Shown one piece after another: positions 54,975 through 64,000 of a stretch of 64,000 nucleotides of DNA. A model generated the notes under the pieces. It did no database searches, was not told the origin of the DNA, and saw only the letters and a list, made by a program, of their open reading frames with translations. Made by a program: the position numbers and the translations under genes. Numbering within the stretch: the first letter of the stretch is position 1; each line of letters opens with the position of its first letter. This DNA comes from Burkholderiaceae bacterium (lineage in GTDB: Bacteria; Pseudomonadota; Gammaproteobacteria; Burkholderiales; Burkholderiaceae). Location of the stretch: assembly GCA_023266335.1 (NCBI GenBank), contig JAHFQJ010000008.1, positions 1-64,000 of the forward strand. The letters are read 5' to 3'.

Positions 54975-55460
54975 ATGGGTTTCCAATCATCTTTGACGCT
55001 TAATCAGCAAAGCGATACAACTTTATTTTATTCAAAAGGTTTTTCAGGTTGTACTGGAATTTTAGCTGTTGCTAAAAAAGAAAATGGTGATTTTTATGTT
55101 AAGCTTTTACATAAAAATGCTTATCAGACAGGGCATCTTTTTTCTACAGGCACATTACCTCATTTAACTTCAATTCCCTCAAATGCCACAGTAGTTTTAT
55201 TTGTTGCAGGAGAATATCAAAAAAACGGGCAAGATAAGTGGGAAATGTTTCCAAATGAGGAATCTCAACAAATAATTAATAAAATAACTGCCAAACTACC
55301 CAATCGCCGAATAGTCATAAAAGCTTATAGTATGTCTAAGGAGAACTATAAACCTTCAAATTCAATTGCTGCTTTATATAATCCAACAGAAAATTCAGTT
55401 AAAATTTATACAGATGGTTATAGCGAAAATCCTTATACGCCAATTTTAGAGATTAAATAA
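54975..55460 (+). CDS. hypothetical protein, possible frame-switching gene
   Basis: From ATG 54975 the protein is 161 residues, with AGAAG about five bases upstream. The frame stays open back to 54885 through the octamer array. I recognise no family; the sequence includes FSKGFSGCTGILAVA-like strands and looks soluble and beta-rich. If ATG 54869 is the original start, the present copy number puts the gene out of frame from that ATG, and only the short form would be made. It lies between queD and rpoD. Confidence 0.6.
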   Translation: MGFQSSLTLNQQSDTTLFYSKGFSGCTGILAVAKKENGDFYVKLLHKNAYQTGHLFSTGTLPHLTSIPSNATVVLFVAGEYQKNGQDKWEMFPNEESQQIINKITAKLPNRRIVIKAYSMSKENYKPSNSIAALYNPTENSVKIYTDGYSENPYTPILEIK

Positions 55461-55566
55461 TCTGCCCATAACGTGTAAATATTAGCACATATAAACTTAT
55501 TTATATTCTTTTATTCCATTCTATGCTATAATAGAAGACTATTTGCAATTTTACTAATTGTGTGTT

Positions 55567-57654
55567 ATGTCTCAAAAAAAACCATCAAAAAATACTCCAG
55601 ATGATAATAAACAATCTTTAGAAGAAAATGCTTCTGAAGATGTAAATTCTAATGTGCCAGATGACAAATTAAAATCTAAAAAATCAAAAGATAAAAATGC
55701 TTTAGAAGATACAAGCCCTAATGTGCCAGATGATAAATTAAAGTCTAAAAAATCAAAAGATAAAAAATCAAAAGAAAGAGCTTTATTTAAAGAATTTGGT
55801 TTGGGAAGCACTATAGATGTTAGTGAAGAAGAGCTATTAGACCGACGCCAAAAATTGAAAGACCTTATTAAATTAGGGAAATCAAAAGGCTATTTAACTT
55901 ATGCTGAAATTAATGACCATATTCATGATGATTTAGCGGATAGCGACCACTTAGAATCTTTAGTTACAGTATTAAATGACCTTGGAATTAATGTTTACGA
56001 ACAAGCTCCGGGAGTGGAAACTTTATTATTAAATGATACAGTAAATACAATTTCAACTGAAGAAGAAGCTGAAGAAGAAGCTGAAGCCGCCCTATCGACA
56101 GTTGATTCGGAATTTGGAAGAACTACTGACCCTGTACGCTTATATATGCGTGAAATGGGTAACATTGATTTATTAAGCCGTGAGGGCGAAATAGAAATTG
56201 CCAAACGTATTGAGCATGGCTTAAAAGAAATGATGATGGCAATTTCAGCAAGCCCGATTACTATACAAGAAATTATTACACTGGGTGAAAGAATAAAATC
56301 AGGCGAGTGTTTAGTTGATGAAGTAATTGATGGTTTGGTTGATTTAGCAACAGACACTGAATTCATTGAAGATGATTTTGAAATACCTGAGGGTGAAGAT
56401 GATAATAATGCTGATAGTACGGCAGAATCTACACAATTAGAAATTTTAAAAACGGCTGCATTAAGTAAATTTGCTGATATTTCATCAAATTATAAAAAAA
56501 TGCTTAAGGCTATTGAAAAAGACGGATATGGCTCAAAATCATATATAAAATCTCAAACAGCCATTCAAGACCAATTAATAACTTTGCGCTTTACTGCACG
56601 TATAGTAGAAAAGCTTTGCGATACAATACGTAATCAATTAGAAGAAATCCGTAAGCAAGAGCGTAATATCTTAAAAATATGCGTAGATAAATGCGGCATG
56701 CCTAAAGAGTTATTTATTAAAAACTTTATTGGCAATGAGACTAATTTAGAATGGCTAAAATTATTTGAGAATAATCAAGGGTTAGCTATAAGCTTAAACC
56801 GCCATACTCCATCTATACATGAACTGCAGAATAAGCTCATAGCGCTGCAGGGTTATGTAATGGTACCGCTGTCAATTTTAAAAGAAATCAATAAAAAAAT
56901 GACAGAAGGCGAGCGGCATGCCCGCAAAGCTAAACGTGAAATGATAGAGGCAAATTTACGTTTAGTCATCTCTATTGCGAAAAAATATACAAACCGCGGT
57001 TTACAATTCTTAGATTTAATTCAAGAAGGTAATATCGGTTTAATGAAATCTGTGGATAAGTTTGAATACCGCAGAGGCTATAAATTTTCTACATACGCAA
57101 CATGGTGGATAAGGCAGGCAATTACGCGCTCAATTGCAGACCAAGCACGTACAATCCGTATCCCAGTGCATATGATAGAAACAATCAATAAAATGAATCG
57201 TATGTCTAGACAAATTTTACAAGAAACCGGCATAGAACCTGATGCAACTATGCTGGCAATCCGTATGGGTATTCCTGAAGATAAAGTACGTAAAATAATG
57301 AAAATTTCCAAAGAGCCTGTCTCAATGGAAACTCCAATTGGCGATGATGAAGATTCGCATTTAGGCGATTTTATTGAAGATACATATACAACCAGCCCAT
57401 TAGATGCGGCAACTTTGGCTGAACTAAGAAAGGCTGTGCAGAATGTACTGCAGTCTATACCGCAGCGTGAAGCTAAAGTATTAAAAACAAGATTAGGCAT
57501 TGATATGTCAATGGACCATACCTTAGAAGAAGTAGGAAGGCAATTTAATGTAACACGTGAGCGTATACGTCAAATTGAAGCAAAAGGTTTGAAAAAACTG
57601 CAGCACCACTCAAGGGCAGATAAATTACGTTCTTTTTTTGAAGAAGAAAATTAA
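55567..57654 (+). CDS. rpoD: RNA polymerase primary sigma factor (sigma-70)
   Basis: The housekeeping sigma factor. The start is ATG 55567 (695 residues). Region 1.1 begins near residue 85, region 1.2 is [23 protein letters not shown], and the core regions 2 to 4 include [40 protein letters not shown] and [17 protein letters not shown]. The acidic [24 protein letters not shown] stretch is of the betaproteobacterial type. The N-terminal extension holds a 23-residue unit ([15 protein letters not shown]...) occurring nearly twice, from a 69 bp duplication at 55651 and 55720. Confidence 0.97.
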   Translation: MSQKKPSKNTPDDNKQSLEENASEDVNSNVPDDKLKSKKSKDKNALEDTSPNVPDDKLKSKKSKDKKSKERALFKEFGLGSTIDVSEEELLDRRQKLKDLIKLGKSKGYLTYAEINDHIHDDLADSDHLESLVTVLNDLGINVYEQAPGVETLLLNDTVNTISTEEEAEEEAEAALSTVDSEFGRTTDPVRLYMREMGNIDLLSREGEIEIAKRIEHGLKEMMMAISASPITIQEIITLGERIKSGECLVDEVIDGLVDLATDTEFIEDDFEIPEGEDDNNADSTAESTQLEILKTAALSKFADISSNYKKMLKAIEKDGYGSKSYIKSQTAIQDQLITLRFTARIVEKLCDTIRNQLEEIRKQERNILKICVDKCGMPKELFIKNFIGNETNLEWLKLFENNQGLAISLNRHTPSIHELQNKLIALQGYVMVPLSILKEINKKMTEGERHARKAKREMIEANLRLVISIAKKYTNRGLQFLDLIQEGNIGLMKSVDKFEYRRGYKFSTYATWWIRQAITRSIADQARTIRIPVHMIETINKMNRMSRQILQETGIEPDATMLAIRMGIPEDKVRKIMKISKEPVSMETPIGDDEDSHLGDFIEDTYTTSPLDAATLAELRKAVQNVLQSIPQREAKVLKTRLGIDMSMDHTLEEVGRQFNVTRERIRQIEAKGLKKLQHHSRADKLRSFFEEEN

Positions 57655-57922
57655 ACTTAGCACAAAATTCTAGTTTTATTTTATCTGATTCTGTGCCCGC
57701 CTCAATCTTATTTAAGGCAGCACAGGCATAAATTCAAGTATGATGAGTATATTACAAAAAATATGTAATTGAGTTATAATACTTGTTTATTATAAGTTTG
57801 CAGTTATTCTAATCGTATGTCTCAATCGGATTTACAGTAATGCATACGTAAATTCAAGTGTGATAACATTTATTTATAAACTGCTTTTATTTGTACAATA
57901 GGTTTAATATTAAAGGATAACC
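57655..57922. repeat. two degraded family B ends upstream of rpsP
   Basis: GCATAAATTCAAGTATGATGAGTA ends at 57749 and TACGTAAATTCAAGTGTGATA lies near 57848-57867. Both match the right end of family B; the left ends are unclear. The rpsP promoter must lie in this repeat-derived DNA. Confidence 0.55.
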
Positions 57923-58174
57923 ATGGTTGTAATTCGTTTAAAGCGCGGCGGCAGCAGAAAGCGCCCATTTTACTTTATCGTAGCAATGGATAAACGCAGT
58001 CGCCGTGACGGCGGGCATTTAGAGGTATTAGGTTTTTATAACCCAACACCAGCCGGCTCGCAACAAAAAATTGAAATTAAAAATGCAGATGCCATAAAAA
58101 ACTGGTTAAAGAACGGTGCTGAAGTTAGTGAAACTGTTGCACGTTTGTTAAAAGAAGCTAAATTTGCCGCATAA
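57923..58174 (+). CDS. rpsP: 30S ribosomal protein S16
   Basis: An 83-residue assembly protein of the 16S 5' domain: MVVIRLKRGGSRKRPFYFIV, then DKRSRRDGGHLEVLGFYNP. AAAGGATAACC precedes the start. The genes that usually follow (rimM, trmD, rplS) are absent; a minus-strand gene lies there instead. Confidence 0.97.
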   Translation: MVVIRLKRGGSRKRPFYFIVAMDKRSRRDGGHLEVLGFYNPTPAGSQQKIEIKNADAIKNWLKNGAEVSETVARLLKEAKFAA

Positions 58175-58298
58175 AGACATTGTCATATTTGTCTAAATTG
58201 AATATCCGCATCAAAAGGCGGAAGAGAGATTATGACGCCTAGAAGCAATTGCAGGATAACAGCGTAGTCATCATGACTTTAGCTGTACTCCTCTAAAA

Positions 58299-58637
58299 TC
58301 AAGCTGCTGCTCCACTTGCAGATTTGTTTTTATTTAGCAGCACAGAGATTTCCTGCTGCATGAATATAATTTTTTGATGTTTAGAGTTAATTCTTGCTTC
58401 TAATGTTTTAATATCGCGGGCAGAATCTGCCGGATGAGGTATGTATTCATTAGTGCAGTATTCATCTCCATCATTCTGAATTTTCTCACGGAGGCTAATT
58501 ATATAGTCACGCTGTTTAATGTCAGATACTATGGTTTCTTGTAAATATTTTATACTATCTTGAATTACTCTAATTTTTTGTAATTTATCTTGAATAGCTA
58601 CTGGTGATTCTTCGGTGGTTATATTTAGTATTGTCAT
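58299..58637 (-). CDS. coiled-coil protein of unknown function
   Basis: A 112-residue protein that is almost entirely helical, with two likely coiled coils (about 15-55 and 73-105) flanking a polar loop (YCTNEYIPHPAD). It ends in SGAAA. No signal peptide or membrane segment is seen, and I recognise no family. GAGGTAAT stands before the ATG. Confidence 0.65.
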   Translation of the reverse strand: MTILNITTEESPVAIQDKLQKIRVIQDSIKYLQETIVSDIKQRDYIISLREKIQNDGDEYCTNEYIPHPADSARDIKTLEARINSKHQKIIFMQQEISVLLNKNKSASGAAA

Positions 58638-58818
58638 AAATTACCTCTTTTTATACTCTTCTATAAATATATTATATAAATATATCCTAAAATTAATATT
58701 ATGATTGATACCAAGCCGGATTTCACATTTGTACACATTCGCCTCGTTATCTTCTTAAAATTCCTCTTGGTAACCGTAATTTTTTGACTATACTTTTTCT
58801 TAAAAAGAATTAGTATAG

Positions 58819-60150
58819 CTAAACCCTAAGAAATTTTCTTATCCCATCCCAAATTGCCTGTGCCATTTTTTCTTTAAAATGAGAACTCAAAAGTTTCTGT
58901 TCTTCTTCAAAGTTACTGATAAAAGCTGTTTCAACTAAGATTGATGGAATATCCGGAGCTTTTAATACAGCAAATCCTGCTTGCTCTACTTTATTTTTAT
59001 GCAGCGGGTTAATTAAAGAAATATTATTTAAAATCATGTTACCTAACCTTAAACTATCACGGATTTGGGCATCTTGCGATAAACCTAAAAGCAAGCGTTG
59101 TGTATCCTTGCTGTGAAAATAATTCACTCCACCGATTATATCAGCATTATTTTCCATATTCGCTAGCATGCGCCCTAGAGAACTTGATGCTCCTTTTTCT
59201 GATAAAGCAAATACCGAAGAACCTCGAGCGCTTGTATTGGTGAATGCATCAGCATGTATAGAAACAAATACATCAGCTTTAGCAGCTCTTGCCTTTAATA
59301 CTCGTGTGTTTAATGGAACAAAAAAATCAGCATCACGGGTTAAAATTACGCGTACATAACGACTAGCGATATTAGCCAATATTTTAGCAATGACTAAAAC
59401 TACATCTTTTTCCCGCACTCCATTTGCTCCAATTGCACCTGGGTCTTCTCCGCCATGTCCTGGGTCAATAGCTAAAGTCAAGCGTTTATTTCTTAAATTT
59501 GCATAGGGGCTATTATTATCCTGACTTGTGCGGTTTGAATATTGGCTACTTTTTCCTCCATTAAGCCATTCTTTCATTGGGTCATTTTCTCTTAAATTTG
59601 CATTATTACGCGTAGATATTGAAGGGATATTTTCTACTGCTTTAGGTTTTAAAATTTGTGTGATTAAATCTTCTTCTTCATCTTTACTGTGTAAATCAAA
59701 AACTAAACGGTATTTGTAGTTTGAGATCGGATATAAAGAAAAAACTTGTGGTTTGATAGCTTGTTTTAAATCAAACACTATTCTTATACTATTTTCAGTA
59801 AATTGCCCTACTCTAACTTTTGAAATATGCGGATTATCCGGCAGAACTTTATTTAGTAATTCTTTTAATTGAGGTGATAATTGCAAATCTGGAATATCAA
59901 TGACTAAGCGGTAAGGGTCTTGTAATAAAATATGCGAAGCCTGTAGTAAATTATTTGTTTCAACCGTAATGCGGGTGTAATCTTCTGACGGCCATACCCT
60001 AACTGCAATCACCTCATTTGCACTGACCAAATTTGAATAGCTAACCGAAAATATAGTTGATGCAGGCAATAATAAGAATTTTAATAACTGCCTTCTATCT
60101 GAATTAGTTTTATTTTTATATTTTTCAACAAGTTGTTTTATAAAGCGCAT
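58819..60150 (-). CDS. amiC: N-acetylmuramoyl-L-alanine amidase AmiC
   Basis: A periplasmic zinc amidase that splits daughter-cell peptidoglycan at division. The start is set at ATG 60150 (443 residues; a TTG six codons earlier is unlikely). A Tat-like signal (SDRRQLLKFLLLPAS) is followed by an AMIN targeting domain (about 45-150). A linker and the Amidase_3 domain follow (about 222-440; LAIDPGHGGEDPGAIG, VFVSIHADAF, with the catalytic Glu in LVETAFISN). Layout and length match AmiC. Confidence 0.93.
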   Translation of the reverse strand: MRFIKQLVEKYKNKTNSDRRQLLKFLLLPASTIFSVSYSNLVSANEVIAVRVWPSEDYTRITVETNNLLQASHILLQDPYRLVIDIPDLQLSPQLKELLNKVLPDNPHISKVRVGQFTENSIRIVFDLKQAIKPQVFSLYPISNYKYRLVFDLHSKDEEEDLITQILKPKAVENIPSISTRNNANLRENDPMKEWLNGGKSSQYSNRTSQDNNSPYANLRNKRLTLAIDPGHGGEDPGAIGANGVREKDVVLVIAKILANIASRYVRVILTRDADFFVPLNTRVLKARAAKADVFVSIHADAFTNTSARGSSVFALSEKGASSSLGRMLANMENNADIIGGVNYFHSKDTQRLLLGLSQDAQIRDSLRLGNMILNNISLINPLHKNKVEQAGFAVLKAPDIPSILVETAFISNFEEEQKLLSSHFKEKMAQAIWDGIRKFLRV

Positions 60151-60371
60151 ATTATATTTTAACTGCAATCTAAAATAAAATTATATCATTTTATATAAAG
60201 CCAAGGTGTATACTGAATAGAAAAATTACAGCGCATACTAAGCATATAACAAAAAAATATAATATATTACATTATTTATTATAAATTTAGTATTTTCACT
60301 ATATAAATATTCATTAAAATATGTTTAAATAATTTATATTATATAAATTATTTTATTATTGAGGTGTTTAT

Positions 60372-60794
60372 ATGTTAATTAATACAAAATCTCACCCGCT
60401 TTCAATACAAGAATCCGTTCGAGTTTTATGTAAGCACTACAGTTCGACTGTTGTTGATCGTGAAATATTTGCACATGTTCCATTTGTAAATTTAGTTCAA
60501 GATACTCAAAAATTGATTGGTGATCCGCACTATAGGTGTATGGAAATAAGTAAGACTGTTTCTATGTATAATCTGCTTGCAAGGCAAGTACCTTCAGGTA
60601 AATTAACACAAGTCAAAAAAGAATATAAAGATTTCAATTCTTTGATTAATGAACTAGCTGGGGTTAACCTGTTAGAATTAGGTTTTGAAATAGAGGAAAG
60701 AAAACTAAGCAACGCCAGCTCACCTGAAATTGAATCCTATATGCCTGATGATGGAGTCCCTGATGGTTGTGTATTTCAAATTGAGGATTTATAA
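60372..60794 (+). CDS. hypothetical protein
   Basis: A 140-residue soluble protein with a good binding site (GAGGTG) before the ATG. It is predicted mostly helical, with an acidic C-terminus (SYMPDDGVPDGC, then VFQIEDL). No signal peptide, membrane segment or known motif is seen. It stands alone between amiC and a convergent methyltransferase. Confidence 0.65.
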   Translation: MLINTKSHPLSIQESVRVLCKHYSSTVVDREIFAHVPFVNLVQDTQKLIGDPHYRCMEISKTVSMYNLLARQVPSGKLTQVKKEYKDFNSLINELAGVNLLELGFEIEERKLSNASSPEIESYMPDDGVPDGCVFQIEDL

Positions 60795-60851
60795 GCTATG
60801 TTTTGTATAGAATATACACGCCTCATAAAAATTTAAATTCAAATGTTTAGA

Positions 60852-61709
60852 CTATACTGCACTGCATAAATAATAAACATAAGCCATTTCACCGTTTACA
60901 AATGCATTATACATAGCACTATTTTTAGTTGCCATAAAGTCTCTTAAGGCAGGCTGTAAAAATTTTGGCAGTTTAGAAATAATATTTTGTTCTTTTTCCT
61001 GCGAAAGTTTATCTAAAGCAGAAATTATTTGTGGAGTAATGATTTGTTTATCTAAAATTTTGAATTTTGATATGTTAATTTGATTTTCTAAGGTTGCTAA
61101 TTCAGCTGCAGGTCTTAAATCACAAAAAGCAAACTGTCCTTCTTTTTTCAAAACTCTGTAAGCTTCATTTAAAAAATTAAGCATCGAAGGGTAACAGTGT
61201 GAAGATTCAACATTAATTAATATATCAACCGTGTTGCTGTCTATAGGTAAATTTTCAGCATTACCCTGCAGCCATTCTGCATTATTAAAATTATGCTGAA
61301 GCTTGCATTTTTTTATTGCTTTGGCGGATAAATCAATACCTATATACTGATGCAAATCGGCGTAACGCAGTAAATATGCACCGCCGCCCCCACGCCCGCA
61401 CCCAATTTCTGCAATGGTTTTATCCCTTAAATCTAAATCTTTTATTACTTTTGCATACAGCTGAATTGGATAACGAAAAGCCTCATCTTCTGCTTTTAAA
61501 GTTATTTTATCTGCTTTTTTATTTTCTTCATTTTCATTATCTGAATATCCGTAATTCATAAATAAAAGCAGATTTTTGCTGTCTTTTTCAGCAAGCTGAT
61601 TGTATAAAAACTGCCATGCATAGCGCATACATGGCTTAGCAATTTTGGTAATGCCGATAAATGCTTTAGAAATAAAGCTAGGGTTTGTATTTGAGCTTAA
61701 GTTTGTCAT
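60852..61709 (-). CDS. class I SAM-dependent methyltransferase
   Basis: A 285-residue enzyme with the Rossmann-fold methyltransferase motifs: motif I IAEIGCGRGGGGAYLL (about 100-115), the acidic residue in YIGIDLSAKAI, WLQGNAENLP and a motif-IV-like VDILINVESSHCYP. The layout resembles UbiE-like and sterol or phthiotriol methyltransferases, but the N- and C-terminal parts do not identify a substrate. Confidence 0.85.
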   Translation of the reverse strand: MTNLSSNTNPSFISKAFIGITKIAKPCMRYAWQFLYNQLAEKDSKNLLLFMNYGYSDNENEENKKADKITLKAEDEAFRYPIQLYAKVIKDLDLRDKTIAEIGCGRGGGGAYLLRYADLHQYIGIDLSAKAIKKCKLQHNFNNAEWLQGNAENLPIDSNTVDILINVESSHCYPSMLNFLNEAYRVLKKEGQFAFCDLRPAAELATLENQINISKFKILDKQIITPQIISALDKLSQEKEQNIISKLPKFLQPALRDFMATKNSAMYNAFVNGEMAYVYYLCSAV

Positions 61710-61745
61710 ATTTATTTTATTATGTATTTACCTGATGAATATAAT

Positions 61746-62371
61746 CTATTTTATGAATAAGTTCAAATTCTTATTGGGATTGAGCAACTAATTTGATATC
61801 ATTAATCATGATACCAGATAAATCCGCCTGTTGGAACGATCATCATACCTGCGGAAGCATATATCTATGAATTCCTGCATACGCGGGAATGACCATATTT
61901 TGATATTAGATAATAATTCAGTTTATTTTTTGAATTACTCGTTCAATCCCTTCTTATTTTCCACCCGCATTAATAGTGATGTATCTTTAGAAGGAGAATT
62001 TAGTAACTCAATTAAAGTGGGTGAAAATTTAAAGGCTTGTTTGCAGAAAACTGAATGCATTTGAATTAAATTTCCATCTTCTGCACATGCATAAAGAGCT
62101 TGTTCATTATGTAAACTTGGCTGCTTAGCTAAAGCTTCTAAATCGGTTAAATATGAAGATTATTGTGATTTTTCTACTGCTTCAAACTGGTGATCATATA
62201 TAAATTGGAGAGTATTAAATATAGATAGCTTTTCTGTAAATTTAAAAATTCAAAGCCTTATGTTTATTAGGTTTAGATTTCCAAAATCTTAAAAATAACT
62301 ATCTAAATGAACACTCTCATAAATTGATAGCTAATCTGACCAGATGAGCTTGCTGTATTTACTGTCAGCAT
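61746..62371 (-). pseudogene. decayed gene of unknown function split by a MITE
   Basis: A start with a binding site (AGGA, ATG at 62371) gives MLTVNTASSSGQISYQF and then breaks. Shifted frames continue with KSKPNKHKALNF, KFTEKLSIFNTLQFIYDHQFEAVEKSQ-like text and, after an in-frame TAA, a long open stretch containing LTDLEALAKQPSLHNEQALY and ACAEDGNLIQMHSVFCKQAF. The last part is cut at 61950 by a family C element. Removing the element and one target duplication restores the frame to a stop at 61746-61748. The ALYACAEDGNL piece is faintly ankyrin-like. The function is unknown. Confidence 0.72.
61776..61950 (+). mobile_element. family C MITE with 8 bp target duplication, copy 4
   Basis: This 175 bp element has ends GGGATTGAGCAACTAATTTG and TGAATTACTCGTTCAATCCC, inverted repeats matching at 15 of 20 positions. 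It is flanked on both sides by TTCTTATT (61768-61775 and 61951-61958), a perfect 8 bp target duplication. Inside lie two hairpins, one being the near-palindrome ATTCCTGCATACGCGGGAAT (61871-61890). It has no coding capacity, so a transposase would have to act in trans. It is inserted in a decayed minus-strand gene. Confidence 0.88.
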
Positions 62372-62539
62372 AAATTTATCCTAAATATTTAAAATTTGTT
62401 TTATATATGGAAGCAAATTATAAGTGATAAAGTAAAATTAATCAAAACTAAAGTTTAAAATAAAAATCTTGCATAAACTTAAAAAATTAGTTATTATAAT
62501 TTTAATTAGATAATTTAATATTAATTAGAAAGTAAAATT

Positions 62540-63145
62540 ATGAAAACTTCTTCTGCTGCATCATCAAGTACATATCCATCATATGAAAATAGAGCTCGTA
62601 TGTTAGCAGAATATTATCCAGTTTCTGAAATCGGCAGTATAGGGCAAAGAATAACAGTTAGGTGCAGAGATAATGGTGATTATAAGCCACTTGGCAACTT
62701 AATTGAACATAACGATGGATCTTTAAGTGTTTATGCTTTAAATGAAAATAATAATCCAACTTCTATAATTTGTACATTTACACAAGCAGAAATAAAGTTA
62801 ATAAATAAGGGTCAAACAGATGACAAGAAGACTTGGCCGTATGATGAGTTTTTGTATGTGCCATGCGGAATTCCTGAAAAAATAAATTTAGCTTCTTATG
62901 AGGAAGGTATACAAAAACTAAAAAACTTGGGGTTCGCTAATGAAATGGATAGACGTATACATATAAATGTTGACCAGTGTAAGTTGAGTAATGGTAATGT
63001 TTCTGTAACTATAGAAACTTATGTTATTCCTAACAACACTGCAACAATAGAGAAGACTGAGATTACTTTCCCTATGAATCAAGAAGAATACCCAATAGAC
63101 TATAGGCATTCTAAAGTTACATTACCCACTACAACAAAAGAATAA
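62540..63145 (+). CDS. hypothetical protein
   Basis: A 201-residue soluble protein starting with a serine/alanine-rich stretch (MKTSSAASSSTYPSY) and then a mixed alpha/beta domain with VSEIGSIGQRITVRCRDNG and FLYVPCGIPEKINL. No signal peptide, membrane helix or known motif is seen. The flexible serine-rich N-terminus resembles that of some secreted effectors, but this is weak evidence. Confidence 0.65.
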   Translation: MKTSSAASSSTYPSYENRARMLAEYYPVSEIGSIGQRITVRCRDNGDYKPLGNLIEHNDGSLSVYALNENNNPTSIICTFTQAEIKLINKGQTDDKKTWPYDEFLYVPCGIPEKINLASYEEGIQKLKNLGFANEMDRRIHINVDQCKLSNGNVSVTIETYVIPNNTATIEKTEITFPMNQEEYPIDYRHSKVTLPTTTKE

Positions 63146-63179
63146 ACCTAATAGGAATTGTTAAGGTGTAAAAGTTATA

Positions 63180-64000
63180 TTATTTAGTGGTATAACTTAG
63201 CTGTATAAACGCTTTTCTTTCCGGTTTGTTGTATCCATAAGCATCAAAAATATTTTTTCGATTCAGCAGATTTTTAATTCCAGCCTGTAGCGATAAATCT
63301 TTTGTAAGTGCATAATCTGCACTCAAATCAACTAATGCATAACCGCCAAGTTTTTGGCTGCCATAATCTTGCTTATTCCCCGTAAATTGAACATTACCGC
63401 CAATTATCAAATTTTTACCATTTGGCTTAAAGGTATAATCTGCGCCAATATTGCCAAATAATTTTGATCTTAGTAAGAGTGTAGATTTTTGCTCACCCTG
63501 TGGAGTTATATCAATTTGCTGCGGATTTTGCCAGTTAATCCCTGCACTAAAATTTAATCCAGCAAAAGTTGTTTTTATAAAACTTTCAACACCGCTAATC
63601 TTAGCTTTGTTTATATTAACTGGCTTGTAATTTGAATCATACCCGATTAAATCTTTATATCTATTTTGATACAAACTGGTGCGCCATAGCACGCCATTTT
63701 GTGCATACTGCGTACCAATTTCTGCGTTTTTGCTATGTTCTGGGTTTAAACTCGGATTACCACCGAATGGTCCGTATAATTCATTAAAACCTGCGGCTCT
63801 AAAACCTGTAGAATGCGAGGCAAAAATTTTCCATGCTGGTGTTATATTAAATCCATAGCCCGCAAAATAAGTTAAAGCATGTTTAATATCTGATATATCA
63901 TCGTAGCGAATATTTGCCTGTATGCTGTGAACATCAATCTGACCTGCATAACCTAAACGCAGGCTGTTAGTTTGTCTGTGAGTTTTTTGATATTTGCTGT
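63180..64000 (-). CDS. btuB: TonB-dependent receptor, BtuB-like (C-terminal part)
   Basis: The frame stays open from the stop at 63180 to the right edge, so the start lies outside the window. It encodes the last ~270 residues of an outer-membrane beta-barrel: SHSTGFRAAGFNELYGPFGG, NPSLNPEHSKNAEIG, LWRTSLYQNRYKDLIGYDSN and the terminal KDLSLQAGIKNLLNRKNIFDAYGY. The spacing of these blocks is typical of BtuB-type receptors for cobalamin, but the ligand cannot be proved from the C-terminus. A GTG at 63692 is only an internal codon. Confidence 0.82.
   Translation of the reverse strand, partial: SKYQKTHRQTNSLRLGYAGQIDVHSIQANIRYDDISDIKHALTYFAGYGFNITPAWKIFASHSTGFRAAGFNELYGPFGGNPSLNPEHSKNAEIGTQYAQNGVLWRTSLYQNRYKDLIGYDSNYKPVNINKAKISGVESFIKTTFAGLNFSAGINWQNPQQIDITPQGEQKSTLLLRSKLFGNIGADYTFKPNGKNLIIGGNVQFTGNKQDYGSQKLGGYALVDLSADYALTKDLSLQAGIKNLLNRKNIFDAYGYNKPERKAFIQLSYTTK

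Noticed and set aside
54812-55003. ORF of 63 codons spanning the octamer array
   Set aside because: It is an out-of-frame reading of the array region, and its C-terminal part is antiphase to the hypothetical gene; it shows no independent support as a protein.
58175-58298. Possible repeat copy after rpsP
   Set aside because: The stretch with AAAAGGCGGAAGAGAGATTATGACG has a family-A-like look, but neither end nor most of the interior aligns, so it was left unassigned.

Overview
The window is AT-rich chromosomal DNA, most likely from a low-GC betaproteobacterium and probably host-associated. RpoD, HslV, the two-haem cytochrome c5-type protein, AmiC and the QueE cysteine spacing all look betaproteobacterial to me. 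Genus and species cannot be fixed from sequence alone. Short dispersed repeats and decaying genes lie beside intact housekeeping genes, which suits a genome under relaxed selection.

Layout. 1-5.2 kb: RNase P RNA, a TlpA-like thioredoxin, DprA, DsbC and AroA on the minus strand, separated by three copies of a ~150 bp repeat (family A). 5.3-10 kb: a barstar-like protein, the lytic transglycosylase MltD, a small membrane protein, and a decayed toxin-antitoxin island (broken HepT toxin gene, intact MntA antitoxin, orphan ribbon-helix-helix antitoxin). 10-15.5 kb: a UvrD helicase, an unrecognised 481-residue glycine-zipper protein and a TetR regulator with a histone-H1-like tail.

15.7-38.2 kb: a large type VI secretion (T6SS) locus. 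It has tssG-tssF-tssE on the minus strand, tssB-tssC-hcp-tssA on the plus strand, tssL and tssK on the minus strand, a TagX-like M15 peptidase and a TPR lipoprotein on the minus strand, then tssM-tagF-ompA-vgrG on the plus strand. ClpV (TssH), a recognisable TssJ and a PAAR protein are not in the window. Four unrecognised membrane or envelope genes in the locus are candidates for lineage-specific parts.

38.4-48.7 kb: the spc and alpha ribosomal operons (rplN to rpmJ, rpsM to rplQ, with secY, infA and rpoA). They start abruptly after vgrG without the S10-operon genes, and a tail-anchored protein of unknown function sits between rpoA and rplQ. 48.8-58.2 kb: aquaporin, a 3-oxoacid CoA-transferase pair split by a small ORF, hslV without hslU, a dihaem cytochrome, queE-queD, a gene preceded by an octamer repeat that could switch reading frame, rpoD and an isolated rpsP. 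58.2-64 kb: a coiled-coil protein, the amidase AmiC, two unknown proteins, a methyltransferase, a pseudogene split by a MITE, and the end of a BtuB-like TonB receptor running off the right edge.

The strongest unusual signals are three small repeat families. Family C is a 175 bp MITE-like element with imperfect terminal inverted repeats and 8 bp target duplications; one copy splits a decaying gene. Family B is a palindromic element, and a shortened copy is read in frame as about 16 residues of TssG. Family A is a third, ~150 bp family with TATACTAA ends. The octamer repeat upstream of the 55 kb gene is the best candidate for phase variation.
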